Positions 57,831 to 64,000 of a stretch of 64,000 nucleotides of DNA are shown here, one piece after another. The first letter of the stretch is position 1. Each line of letters starts with the position of its first letter. Source of the stretch: Sandaracinus amylolyticus (GTDB lineage: Bacteria > Myxococcota_A > Polyangia > Polyangiales > Sandaracinaceae). The stretch is taken from contig NZ_CP070225.1 in the NCBI RefSeq assembly GCF_021631985.1, positions 2,232,001 to 2,296,000 on the forward strand. The letters are read 5' to 3'. The notes beneath the pieces were generated by a model that made no database searches, was not told the DNA's origin, and worked only from the letters and a program-made list of their open reading frames with translations. Both the position numbers and the translations under genes were made by a program.

Positions 57831-58190
57831 TCAGGAAGCCGGGGTGCTGAAACGCGCGGCGCCCAGCTTGGTCAGCATTGCGACGACGCGCTCGATGAGT
57901 TGCTTGGCCTGGTCCGTGTCGACGCGCGCTTCGGGGATTCGCGCAATCACGTCGAGGAGCGCGCCGCACTCCATTGCTGAGCCACGAGCGATGCTCAGGT
58001 GGCGTCGCCGGTCGTCGCGCGTCGACCGGCCCATCGCTTCGGCGACGTTGAGCGGGATCGACGTCGCAGCGCGACGGAGTTGATCTCCGATCGGGCCGTA
58101 GCCACGGGGCACTCGGTCCGCGAGCACGAGCGCGAGCGAGAGGAAATCGAGTGACGTGCGGTACACATCGAGCCGTTCGTAGTCGAGCAT
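57831..58190 (-). CDS. Four-helix-bundle protein (S23/IVP family) inside the element
   Basis: The 119-residue protein starts MLDYERLDVYRTSLDFLSLA at an ATG at 58190 and has the core RRAATSIPLNVAEAMGRSTR followed by RRHLSIARGSAMECGALLDV. This matches the four-helix-bundle proteins encoded by 23S rRNA intervening sequences and by avd-like accessory genes of diversity-generating retroelements. These form pentameric bundles that may bind RNA or DNA. The biochemical role is not settled. It fills most of the 419 bp between the repeats and is on the strand opposite rpoD. No ribosome site is strong. Confidence 0.88.
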   Translation of the reverse strand: MLDYERLDVYRTSLDFLSLALVLADRVPRGYGPIGDQLRRAATSIPLNVAEAMGRSTRDDRRRHLSIARGSAMECGALLDVIARIPEARVDTDQAKQLIERVVAMLTKLGAARFSTPAS

Positions 58191-58235
58191 GCGGCCACCA
58201 TCGTCCGTGCCGCGGCGCCGGTGCCTGGGAACGCG

Positions 58236-58292
58236 TGCTCGTGCACGTGCTCGTCCCGCGTGCTCGTCCACGTGCCACCTGCACGTGCTCGG
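58236..58292 (-). repeat. Right terminal inverted repeat of the IVS-like element
   Basis: 57 bases beginning TGCTCGTGCACGTGCTCG and ending CACGTGCTCGG. It is the reverse complement of the left arm except for one base. It ends 39 bases before the tRNA gene at 58332. Confidence 0.9.
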
Positions 58293-58331
58293 TTGTTCGG
58301 TCGCTCATCCCTGGCTAGAACCGAAGCCGAC

Positions 58332-58405
58332 GGGCCCATAGCTCAATCGGTCAGAGCTCCCCGCTCATAACGGGGCGTGTCCTGGTTCGAGTCCAGGTGG
58401 GCCTA
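58332..58405 (+). tRNA. tRNA with CAT anticodon (Met elongator or Ile2)
   Basis: The acceptor stem pairs GGGCCCA with TGGGCCT (first pair G-U), discriminator A58405. The anticodon stem CCCCG/CGGGG closes a CTCATAA loop, anticodon CAT. It is not an initiator: the end pair and the anticodon stem differ. Sequence alone cannot tell elongator Met from lysidine-modified Ile2. CCA is not encoded. The last three bases overlap the stop codon of the opposing small gene. Confidence 0.93.
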
Positions 58406-58657
58406 TTCATAAGGGCGTTCGAAGATCAGCACGTGCGCGCTCGACGCATCGAAGCCGACGAAGCGCCAGCCGTTCTGCCCTGCTTCGTTCGCCCAGCGCC
58501 CCTCGTCCCAGCCGTGCCGGACCGTCATGTAGCGCCAACGCGTTCCGGGCGCGGATTGCGCCTCGGCGCGTGGCAGCACCAGCACCGCGGCCGCGAAGCC
58601 GAGCGCGAAGGTCAGACCGAGCGCGAGGCCGAGCCAGAAGCCATGTCTTGCCGTCAT
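58403..58657 (-). CDS. Small signal-anchored hypothetical protein
   Basis: The 84-residue product starts at an ATG at 58657. A hydrophobic N terminus (GFWLGLALGLTFALGFAAAV) is followed by a soluble part with a Trp-rich pattern (RWRYMTVRHGWDEGRWAN and GWRFVGFDASSAHVLIFERP). This recalls small proteins whose DUF-type ends read WRFVGF...HVLIFERP, often exported. The stop TAG overlaps the 3' end of the tRNA at 58403-58405, so the two end together. Function unknown. Confidence 0.6.
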   Translation of the reverse strand: MTARHGFWLGLALGLTFALGFAAAVLVLPRAEAQSAPGTRWRYMTVRHGWDEGRWANEAGQNGWRFVGFDASSAHVLIFERPYE

Positions 58658-58826
58658 CCGCGCGAGTATGACCCGCGCTCGTGCGCGGATCGCGCGCTCG
58701 CACGAACCCGCGCGAGAGCGAGGCGGAATGCGTGTCGTGCCGTCACGACAGCCAGGTCCAGCGGCGCCCGACTTGCTTCCAGCCGCGAAGAGGGGTACAC
58801 GCCCCGCCCACGAGGAGCGGACGACT

Positions 58827-59540
58827 TTGCGGGAACAGTTGAGGGCGCTGGTCAAGCTCGCGGAGATCGATTCCCAGGCCCGTGGAATCGATGATCGACT
58901 CAAGGGCATCCCGGCCGAGCTCGACGAGCGCCGCGCCGCGGTTCGCGCCCTCGAAGCACTGGTCGAGCGACAGCGCTCGACGATCACCGAAGCCGAACGC
59001 CTGCTCGCGCAGCAGGACAACGACATCGCCTCGCGCAACGACGCGCTCTCGAAGGCGAAGGGGAAGAGCGCGAAGGCGCGCACGATGCGCGAGGCCGAGG
59101 CCGCAGAGCGCGAGCTCGACTCGATCCGCAAGTCGATCAAGGACGGCGAGACCGAGAAGGAGCGCCTCCGCGAGAAGGTCGCGCAGACCACCGCAGCGCT
59201 CGCCGATCCGACGAAGACGCTCGACGAGCAGAAGGCCGAGCTCGCCGCATCCGAAGCCGCCGCCGAGACGAAGCTCGGCGACCTGCGCACGGAGCGCGAG
59301 CGCGTCGTCGCAGGTCGCGACGAGTACGCGAAGAAGATCGACAAGCAGTACATCCGCCTCTACGACCGCCTGCGCACCAAGCTCACGCCTGCGGTCTGCG
59401 AGGTCGTCGGCGAGACGTGCATCGGGTGCCGCATGCAGATGCCGCCGCAGCGCTTCATCCAGCTGCAGCGCGGCACCGAGATCATGCAGTGCCAGATGTG
59501 CCAGCGGATCGTGTTCCACAAGGACGTGCTGGGCGACTGA
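58827..59540 (+). CDS. Zinc-ribbon coiled-coil protein (DUF164/CdsZ type)
   Basis: The 237-residue product starts at a TTG at 58827 because GAGGAG lies 9 bases upstream; a frame extension to 58668 has no ribosome site. The first 180 residues form a long coiled coil with heptads (LDERRAAVRALEALVERQRS). The C-terminal zinc ribbon has CIGCRMQMPP and CQMCQRIVFHK with two CxxC pairs. Such proteins are conserved in many bacteria. The exact role is uncertain; nucleic-acid or flagellar partners have been proposed. A terminator follows. Confidence 0.88.
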   Translation: MREQLRALVKLAEIDSQARGIDDRLKGIPAELDERRAAVRALEALVERQRSTITEAERLLAQQDNDIASRNDALSKAKGKSAKARTMREAEAAERELDSIRKSIKDGETEKERLREKVAQTTAALADPTKTLDEQKAELAASEAAAETKLGDLRTERERVVAGRDEYAKKIDKQYIRLYDRLRTKLTPAVCEVVGETCIGCRMQMPPQRFIQLQRGTEIMQCQMCQRIVFHKDVLGD

Positions 59541-59564
59541 GCACGTCGCGATGCGACGCACGAG

Positions 59565-59600
59565 ACGCCCGTGACCGCGAGGTCGCGGGCGTTTTGCGTT
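59565..59600 (+). terminator. Intrinsic terminator between convergent genes
   Basis: A 7-bp stem ACGCCCG/CGGGCGT with an inner GACC/GGTC pair is followed by TTTTGCGTTT. It lies 24 bases past the zinc-ribbon gene stop and 1 base before the stop of the opposing membrane-protein gene. Confidence 0.85.
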
Positions 59601-59601
59601 T

Positions 59602-60027
59602 CTACGCGCGCTCGCGCGCGGCGACGACGAGCAGCGCGAGCCCGGCGAGCGCGATCACCACGCGCGCGGCGACGAACACCTGCTCGCCGAAGAGCGCGCT
59701 CTCGCGCGTCATCAGGTAGTCGGTGAGCAGCCCGTCGGTGAGCACCACGAGCGACCACGTGATCGACGCGACCCCGGTGACGATCGCGAACGTGCGTGCG
59801 CGCGGTCTCGCGCTCCACGCGCCCGCGATGCCGACGATCGCGAGCAGGACCGCGGTGGGGATGAACATCAGGCCCCACGAGTGGTGCGTGATGCCGGTGT
59901 GCAGGAGGCGCTCGTCGCCGCCGGTCGTCGCGACGACGACGTGATGGAACGGCTGCGTGAGCGCCCACGCCGCGACGAGCGACGCGAGCGCGACGACGAG
60001 CGAGAGCGCGCGACGGACGCCGGTCAC
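59602..60027 (-). CDS. Four-helix membrane protein of unknown function
   Basis: The 141-residue product has four hydrophobic helices (SLVVALASLVAAWALTQPF, LMFIPTAVLLAIVGIAGAW, a third near TFAIVTGVASITWSLVV and a C-terminal one). The start is a GTG at 60027 that overlaps the ilvE stop by 4 bases (GTGA), so the two are translationally coupled. I do not recognise a family. It could be a small metabolite exporter or a passenger of the operon. Confidence 0.72.
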   Translation of the reverse strand: MTGVRRALSLVVALASLVAAWALTQPFHHVVVATTGGDERLLHTGITHHSWGLMFIPTAVLLAIVGIAGAWSARPRARTFAIVTGVASITWSLVVLTDGLLTDYLMTRESALFGEQVFVAARVVIALAGLALLVVAARERA

Positions 60028-60944
60028 ACGTACGTGAGCCACTCGGCGACCGGCGGACGAACGCCGCGCACGACCTCGAAGTAGCGGTCCTGCACCTTCT
60101 TCGTCAGCGGGCCGCGCGCGCCCGCGCCGATCTGCCGATCGTCGATCTCGCGCACCGGCGTCACCTCGGCGGCGGTGCCGCACATGAAGACCTCGTCGGC
60201 GATCCAGAGCTCGTCGCGCGTGATGTCGCGCTCCTGCACCTCGACGCCGAGATCCTTGCGCAGGATCGTGAGCAGCGTGTCCCGCGTGATCCCGCCGAGG
60301 ATCGAGCCGCCGTAGGGCGCGGTCGCGACGACGCCGTCGCGCACGAGCCACACGTTCTCGCCGGTCGCCTCGGACACGCGGCCCTGCGCGTCGAGCATGA
60401 TCGCTTCCTGGTAGCCCGCGGCGATCGCCTCGCGCTTCGCGAGCACGCTGTTCACGTAGTGGCCCGAGACCTTGCCCTTCGACATCAGCATGTTGATGCC
60501 GGGGCGCGTGAACGAGCTGACCTTCGCGCGGATGCCCTTCGCAAGGCCTTCTTCGCCGAGGTACGCGCCCCACTTCCACACCGCGATCGACACGCGCGTC
60601 GGGTTGATCGCGCCGAGGCCCATCGCGCCGTCGCCGAGGAACACGAGCGGGCGCAGGTAGCAGCTGCTGAGGCCGTTCGCGCGGACCGTCTCGATGCACG
60701 CATCGACGATCTGGTCCTGCGTGTACGGCATCGGGATCGTGCAGATCTTCGCGGAGTCGAAGAGGCGGCGGACGTGCTCGCGCAGCCGGAAGATCGCGGT
60801 GCGCCCGTCGTGCGTCTCGTAGGCGCGGATGCCCTCGAACGTACCGAGGCCGTAGTGGAGGGTGTGCGTGAGGACGTGGACCTGGGCGGCGTCCCAGTCG
60901 ACCAATCGTCCGTCCATCCAGATCTTCGCCACCCGATCGACCAT
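60024..60944 (-). CDS. ilvE: Branched-chain amino acid aminotransferase
   Basis: IlvE transaminates Leu, Ile and Val with 2-oxoglutarate using pyridoxal phosphate. The 306-residue protein has MDGRLVDWDAAQVHVLTHTL near the start, YGLGTFEGIRAYE, the PLP Lys region SKGKVSGHYVNSVLAKREA and the Glu-containing GRVSEATGENVWLV. AGGAGG lies 7 bases before the ATG at 60944, which fixes the start. The upstream 97-bp gap shows no leader peptide or attenuator. Confidence 0.96.
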   Translation of the reverse strand: MVDRVAKIWMDGRLVDWDAAQVHVLTHTLHYGLGTFEGIRAYETHDGRTAIFRLREHVRRLFDSAKICTIPMPYTQDQIVDACIETVRANGLSSCYLRPLVFLGDGAMGLGAINPTRVSIAVWKWGAYLGEEGLAKGIRAKVSSFTRPGINMLMSKGKVSGHYVNSVLAKREAIAAGYQEAIMLDAQGRVSEATGENVWLVRDGVVATAPYGGSILGGITRDTLLTILRKDLGVEVQERDITRDELWIADEVFMCGTAAEVTPVREIDDRQIGAGARGPLTKKVQDRYFEVVRGVRPPVAEWLTYV

Positions 60945-61041
60945 CGCACGCCTCCTCGGAGACGCGCGTTCTAGCAATCGACCGTGGGTGCTCCAAGGGC
61001 CTTTTCGCGCGGAACGACGGGCCCTCGCGCGACGCGTCGCG

Positions 61042-64000
61042 TCACTCGTCGAGCTGCGCGAGCCACGCGTGCTCGGGGAGCGCGTCGAACGCCGCGCGCC
61101 AGCGCGGATCGTCGATGCGCGCGCTGCGCGTGGCGAGGCGCGCGCGTGCGTCGGCGATCGTGAGGCGCGCGGCCTCGCGATCCCCACGAGCGATCAGCGC
61201 CTCGATGCGCGCACGGGCGATCACGCCGTGCGCGAGCTCGGGCGCGCCGGTGAGCGCGAGCGCGCACCACGCGTCCTCGGCGAGCGTGCACGCGGCGTCG
61301 ACGTCGCCGCACGCGAGCGCCGCGCTCGAGGCGGTGGCCGCGGCATAGGCACGGGTCGTCGGCGGGATCGGCGCGGCGAGCGCTTCGGTCGCGAGCCGTC
61401 GCGCGCGCGGGGCGTCGCCCTCGGCGAGGGCGACCGTCGCGAGCAGGTTGCGCGCGAAGCCCTGGTTCACGCCGTCGCCTGCTGCGTCGGCGCGCGCGAT
61501 GCAGCCCTCGAGCTCGGTGCGCGCCTCGGCGAGACGGCCACGTCGCGCGAGCGCGAGCCCGAGCACGCCGCGCGCGTACGCGACGAGGAAGCCCGCGCCG
61601 TGGGTTTCGCCGGTGTCGACGGCGATCCGCGCCGCGTCGAGCGCTTCCTCGACGAGGCCGAGGCCGAGGCTCGAGTACGCGACGTCGATGCGCGCCAGAC
61701 CGAGCGCGCCTGCGTCGCCCGCGCGCTCCGCGTGTCGTGCAGCGCGCTCGGCGTGGCGGCGTGCTGCCGCAGGGTCTCCTTCGCCGAAACGTGCGCGGTA
61801 GACGCGGACGAGCTCGATCCATGCGAGCGAGCCGGGGTCGCGCTCCTGGCCGTCCTGCCGCGCGAGGCGCGCGAGGATGGGATCCGCGATGGCGATCTGG
61901 CCCGCGCGATAGAGCACGATCGCGGCGATCGCGTGGGCGCGTACCTGCACCGAGCGCGCGTCCTCGGGGAGCTCCGCGGTGATGATCTGCCCGATGATCT
62001 CCGCGGCTCGCGCGAGCGGGAGCGCGCTGCCGGCGAAGAGCAGCGCGGACGCGGCGCGGCTCCAGAGCGGGCTGCCAGGTGGTGCGCTCGACATCACGGC
62101 GCGCGCGGCGTCGTGCAGCTCCGCGAAGCGGGCGCTCCAGGCGAGGGCCTCGACCTCGATCATCGCGATCGATCCCGCACGCTCGGGGTGCGATGCCGCG
62201 CCGAGGGCGAGCGCGCGTCGCGCGTGATCCACGGCGCCCTCGAAGTCGCCGCCCTCCAGGGCCTGCTCGCCCGCCCGCTCGAGCCACACGATCGCGAGCG
62301 TGGGCTCGCTGCCTCGCTGCAGGTGCTCGGCGAGGAGCGTCGCGTCGCGCGTGTTGCTGCGCTCGAGCCATGCGGCGGCGAGCCGATGACCGAGCCGCCG
62401 ATCGTCGTCGGTGAGCATGTCGTACGCGGCTTCGCGCACGAGCTCGTGGTGGAACGAGACCTCGCGATCGCGCGCGAAGCCGGTGCCTCGCACCTCGACG
62501 ATCTCGTGATCGACGAGCTCGCGCAGCGCCTCGTCGATCGGCTCCGCGCCTCCGACCAGCGCGATGACGCCCGCGAGCGGCGCGTCCTTGCCGAACACGC
62601 TCGCCGCGCGCGCGACCCGACGTGCGGGCCCCGAGAGCGACTCGAGGCGCGCCTGCAGCATCGCGAGCACCGAGTCGGGCAGCGCGTCCTCGCCGGGCTC
62701 GAGCGCGACGCGGCGCAGGATCTCCTCGAGGAAGAGCGCGTTCCCCGCGCAGCGCTCGACGATGCGCGCGATCAGCGCGGCGGGCGCGTCGTCGCCGAGC
62801 ACGCTGCGCGCGAGGCGCTCGCAGGTGCGACGGCCGAGCTCGCCGAGGCGCAGCTGCGACGCGCCGCGCTCCGCCCAGAGCGAGGGAAACGGATCGTGCA
62901 CCTCGGGGCGGGCGAGGCCGAGCACGAGCAGCGGGCGATCCGCGAGCGCGCGCAGCGTGCCGTCGAGGGCGCGGATCGACGGCAGATCGGCCCAGTGCAG
63001 ATCCTCGAGCACGAGCATCAGCGGGCCGCGCTCGCAGCGCGCGGCGAGCAGATCCTGGAACGCGCGGCGGAGCTGATCGCCCATGCGCATCGGATCCATT
63101 CGCGCCGGGGCGAGCTGGACGTCGGCGGCGTCGGTGATGCGCGCGCCCACGAGCTCGGCGAGGAACGTCGCGGTGCGTGCGCGATCGTCCTCCTCGGGGA
63201 TCTCGCGCGCCGCCCACGCGACGATCGCCTCGCGCTGCACGCTCGCGTCCGACCCAGGGTCGAGGTCGAGCGCGCGCCGCGCGATGCGCGCGGCGAGCTG
63301 CCACGGCGATCGCCGTCCGACGCTGTCGGCGCGCGCCCCGACGACCACGACGTCGCCGCGCGCGTCGACGCGGGCCACGAGCTCCGTCGCGAGCCGCGAC
63401 TTTCCGGCGCCCGGCGGCCCGGTGACGAGCACTGCTCGCGCGACGCGCGCTTCGACGCACTCGTCGAGGGTCGCGTCGATCATCGCGATCTCGCGCTCGC
63501 GACCGGCGAACGGGAGGTGCATCCCGACGGCGCGCCCTTCGCCCGCGACGTCGCGCATCGCGCGCAGCTCGAAGCCGCCGCCCTCGCGCACCACGATCTC
63601 GAAGCGCGCGTCGAGCAGCCCGGCGGTCGCATCGTCGATCGTGATCGTCGCGCCCGTGCTCTCGCGAAGCAGCGCCTCGGCGCGCTCGCGCGCTTCGCCG
63701 AGCAGCGTCGAGGCTGCGAAGAGCCCGCGTCCGGTCGCGATCGCGATCGATGCGTCGGGGAGCACGCCGCGCGAGAGGAGCGCGCATCGTGCCGCGCGCG
63801 CCGCGAGATCGGTCGCGGTCGTGGTGCCTCGCAGCGCGACGAGCACGCTGCGATCGGGCAGCACCTCGGGCTCGACGCCGAGCGGACGCAGCGCCGCGAT
63901 CAGCGCGCGGCGCGGGGTCGGGTGCGCGGGATCGATCGACGCGAGCACGACCGCGACGAGGCGCTGCTCGTCCTCGCCCAGCACCGCGGTGGTGAGCGGT
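61042..64000 (-). CDS. Large AAA/NB-ARC-type ATPase with TPR-like repeats (partial at window edge)
   Basis: The frame is open to the window edge, so the N terminus is missing. The visible 986 residues hold a first domain that resembles a degenerate nucleotide cyclase (GEDEQRLVAVVLASIDPAHP), then a P-loop ATPase (LVTGPPGAGKSRLATELVAR near residue 185; VLEDLHWADLPSIRAL as Walker B) and about 400 residues of TPR-like helices. In myxobacteria such proteins often have a Ser/Thr kinase domain in front. That is plausible here but lies outside the window. A signalling or regulatory role is inferred. Confidence 0.82.
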   Translation of the reverse strand, partial: PLTTAVLGEDEQRLVAVVLASIDPAHPTPRRALIAALRPLGVEPEVLPDRSVLVALRGTTTATDLAARAARCALLSRGVLPDASIAIATGRGLFAASTLLGEARERAEALLRESTGATITIDDATAGLLDARFEIVVREGGGFELRAMRDVAGEGRAVGMHLPFAGREREIAMIDATLDECVEARVARAVLVTGPPGAGKSRLATELVARVDARGDVVVVGARADSVGRRSPWQLAARIARRALDLDPGSDASVQREAIVAWAAREIPEEDDRARTATFLAELVGARITDAADVQLAPARMDPMRMGDQLRRAFQDLLAARCERGPLMLVLEDLHWADLPSIRALDGTLRALADRPLLVLGLARPEVHDPFPSLWAERGASQLRLGELGRRTCERLARSVLGDDAPAALIARIVERCAGNALFLEEILRRVALEPGEDALPDSVLAMLQARLESLSGPARRVARAASVFGKDAPLAGVIALVGGAEPIDEALRELVDHEIVEVRGTGFARDREVSFHHELVREAAYDMLTDDDRRLGHRLAAAWLERSNTRDATLLAEHLQRGSEPTLAIVWLERAGEQALEGGDFEGAVDHARRALALGAASHPERAGSIAMIEVEALAWSARFAELHDAARAVMSSAPPGSPLWSRAASALLFAGSALPLARAAEIIGQIITAELPEDARSVQVRAHAIAAIVLYRAGQIAIADPILARLARQDGQERDPGSLAWIELVRVYRARFGEGDPAAARRHAERAARHAERAGDAGALGLARIDVAYSSLGLGLVEEALDAARIAVDTGETHGAGFLVAYARGVLGLALARRGRLAEARTELEGCIARADAAGDGVNQGFARNLLATVALAEGDAPRARRLATEALAAPIPPTTRAYAAATASSAALACGDVDAACTLAEDAWCALALTGAPELAHGVIARARIEALIARGDREAARLTIADARARLATRSARIDDPRWRAAFDALPEHAWLAQLDE

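Larger units (their letters stand above)
57760..58292. mobile_element. IVS-like element: 57-bp inverted repeats around a four-helix-bundle gene
   Basis: Two 57-bp arms at 57760-57816 and 58236-58292 are inverted copies with one mismatch (G/A). They enclose 419 bp with a single minus-strand gene of the S23/IVP family. The arms contain repeated ACGAGCACG words. This is the organisation of the intervening sequences found in some 23S rRNA genes: terminal inverted repeats forming a stem and a four-helix-bundle ORF. Here it lies between the rpoD terminator and a tRNA gene. No target duplication is visible, and no transposase or recombinase is present. Confidence 0.72.

Noticed and set aside
57760-58292. 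Insertion sequence
   Set aside because: No transposase or recombinase is present and the repeats have no visible target duplication. The gene is an S23/IVP-type helical protein, so an IVS-like element fits better.
58332-58405. Initiator tRNA-Met
   Set aside because: The end pair is G-U and not the C-A mismatch of initiators, and the anticodon stem lacks the three consecutive G-C pairs in the initiator arrangement.

Overview
The window is very GC-rich DNA with strong G/C bias at third codon positions. It carries many exported lipoproteins with Asp/Ala-rich tails, a YkuD transpeptidase, PilZ, AgmX-type, HEAT-repeat and TamB proteins, an ECF sigma factor and four-helix-bundle proteins. This mix fits a myxobacterium, most likely a Sandaracinus-like member of Myxococcota. 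The lineage is inferred from style and gene content, not from a marker-gene search.

Layout. 0-8 kb: tRNA-Pro, a lipoprotein, surE-apt, an extensin-like lipoprotein, a 42-bp palindromic array, a three-gene cluster of an ECF sigma factor between two Cys-containing membrane proteins, tRNA-Arg and enolase. 7-16 kb: a receiver-like protein, a biotin-carboxylase homologue that has lost its catalytic residues, ybeY, an HU-type protein, a membrane-anchored protein, an L,D-transpeptidase and ftsH. 16-24 kb: a TRAP binding protein with its TatT partner, a YbjN-like protein, an AarF/UbiB kinase, an AgmX-type protein, a STAS-like protein, a Sua5/TsaC protein and a second 42-bp array. 24-34 kb: a probable operon HEAT-repeat protein, BamA/TamA-type protein, TamB. 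34-40 kb: an epoxide-hydrolase-like protein, an S9 peptidase, a lipoprotein paralogous to the 10.8-kb gene, a four-helix-bundle protein and a transglutaminase. 40-52 kb: a stress and DNA-protection block (UPF0391-like protein, DUF2383, GlgX, LigD-type ligase, Ku, topoisomerase IB, H1-like protein, GlsB-like protein, TreY). 52-64 kb: PilZ, a CDF transporter, dnaG-rpoD, an IVS-like element, a CAT-anticodon tRNA, a zinc-ribbon protein, ilvE and a large AAA ATPase cut by the window edge.

Most striking points. (1) A 533-bp element at 57760-58292 has 57-bp terminal inverted repeats differing at one base. It encloses one four-helix-bundle (S23/IVP family) gene and looks like a free-standing relative of 23S rRNA intervening sequences. 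(2) The protein at 8048-9418 keeps the biotin-carboxylase fold, but its metal ligands, glycine loop and catalytic Arg are substituted. (3) Two arrays of unrelated sequence share one architecture: a short palindrome repeated every 42-43 bp, about four helical turns. (4) The BamA-like protein has an extra N-terminal beta-rich domain and an acidic insert in its last POTRA domain. (5) A 12-kb block groups NHEJ, topoisomerase, chromatin and trehalose/glycogen genes.

Coordinates rest on reading-frame logic, visible ribosome-binding sites and remembered family alignments. No search was run.
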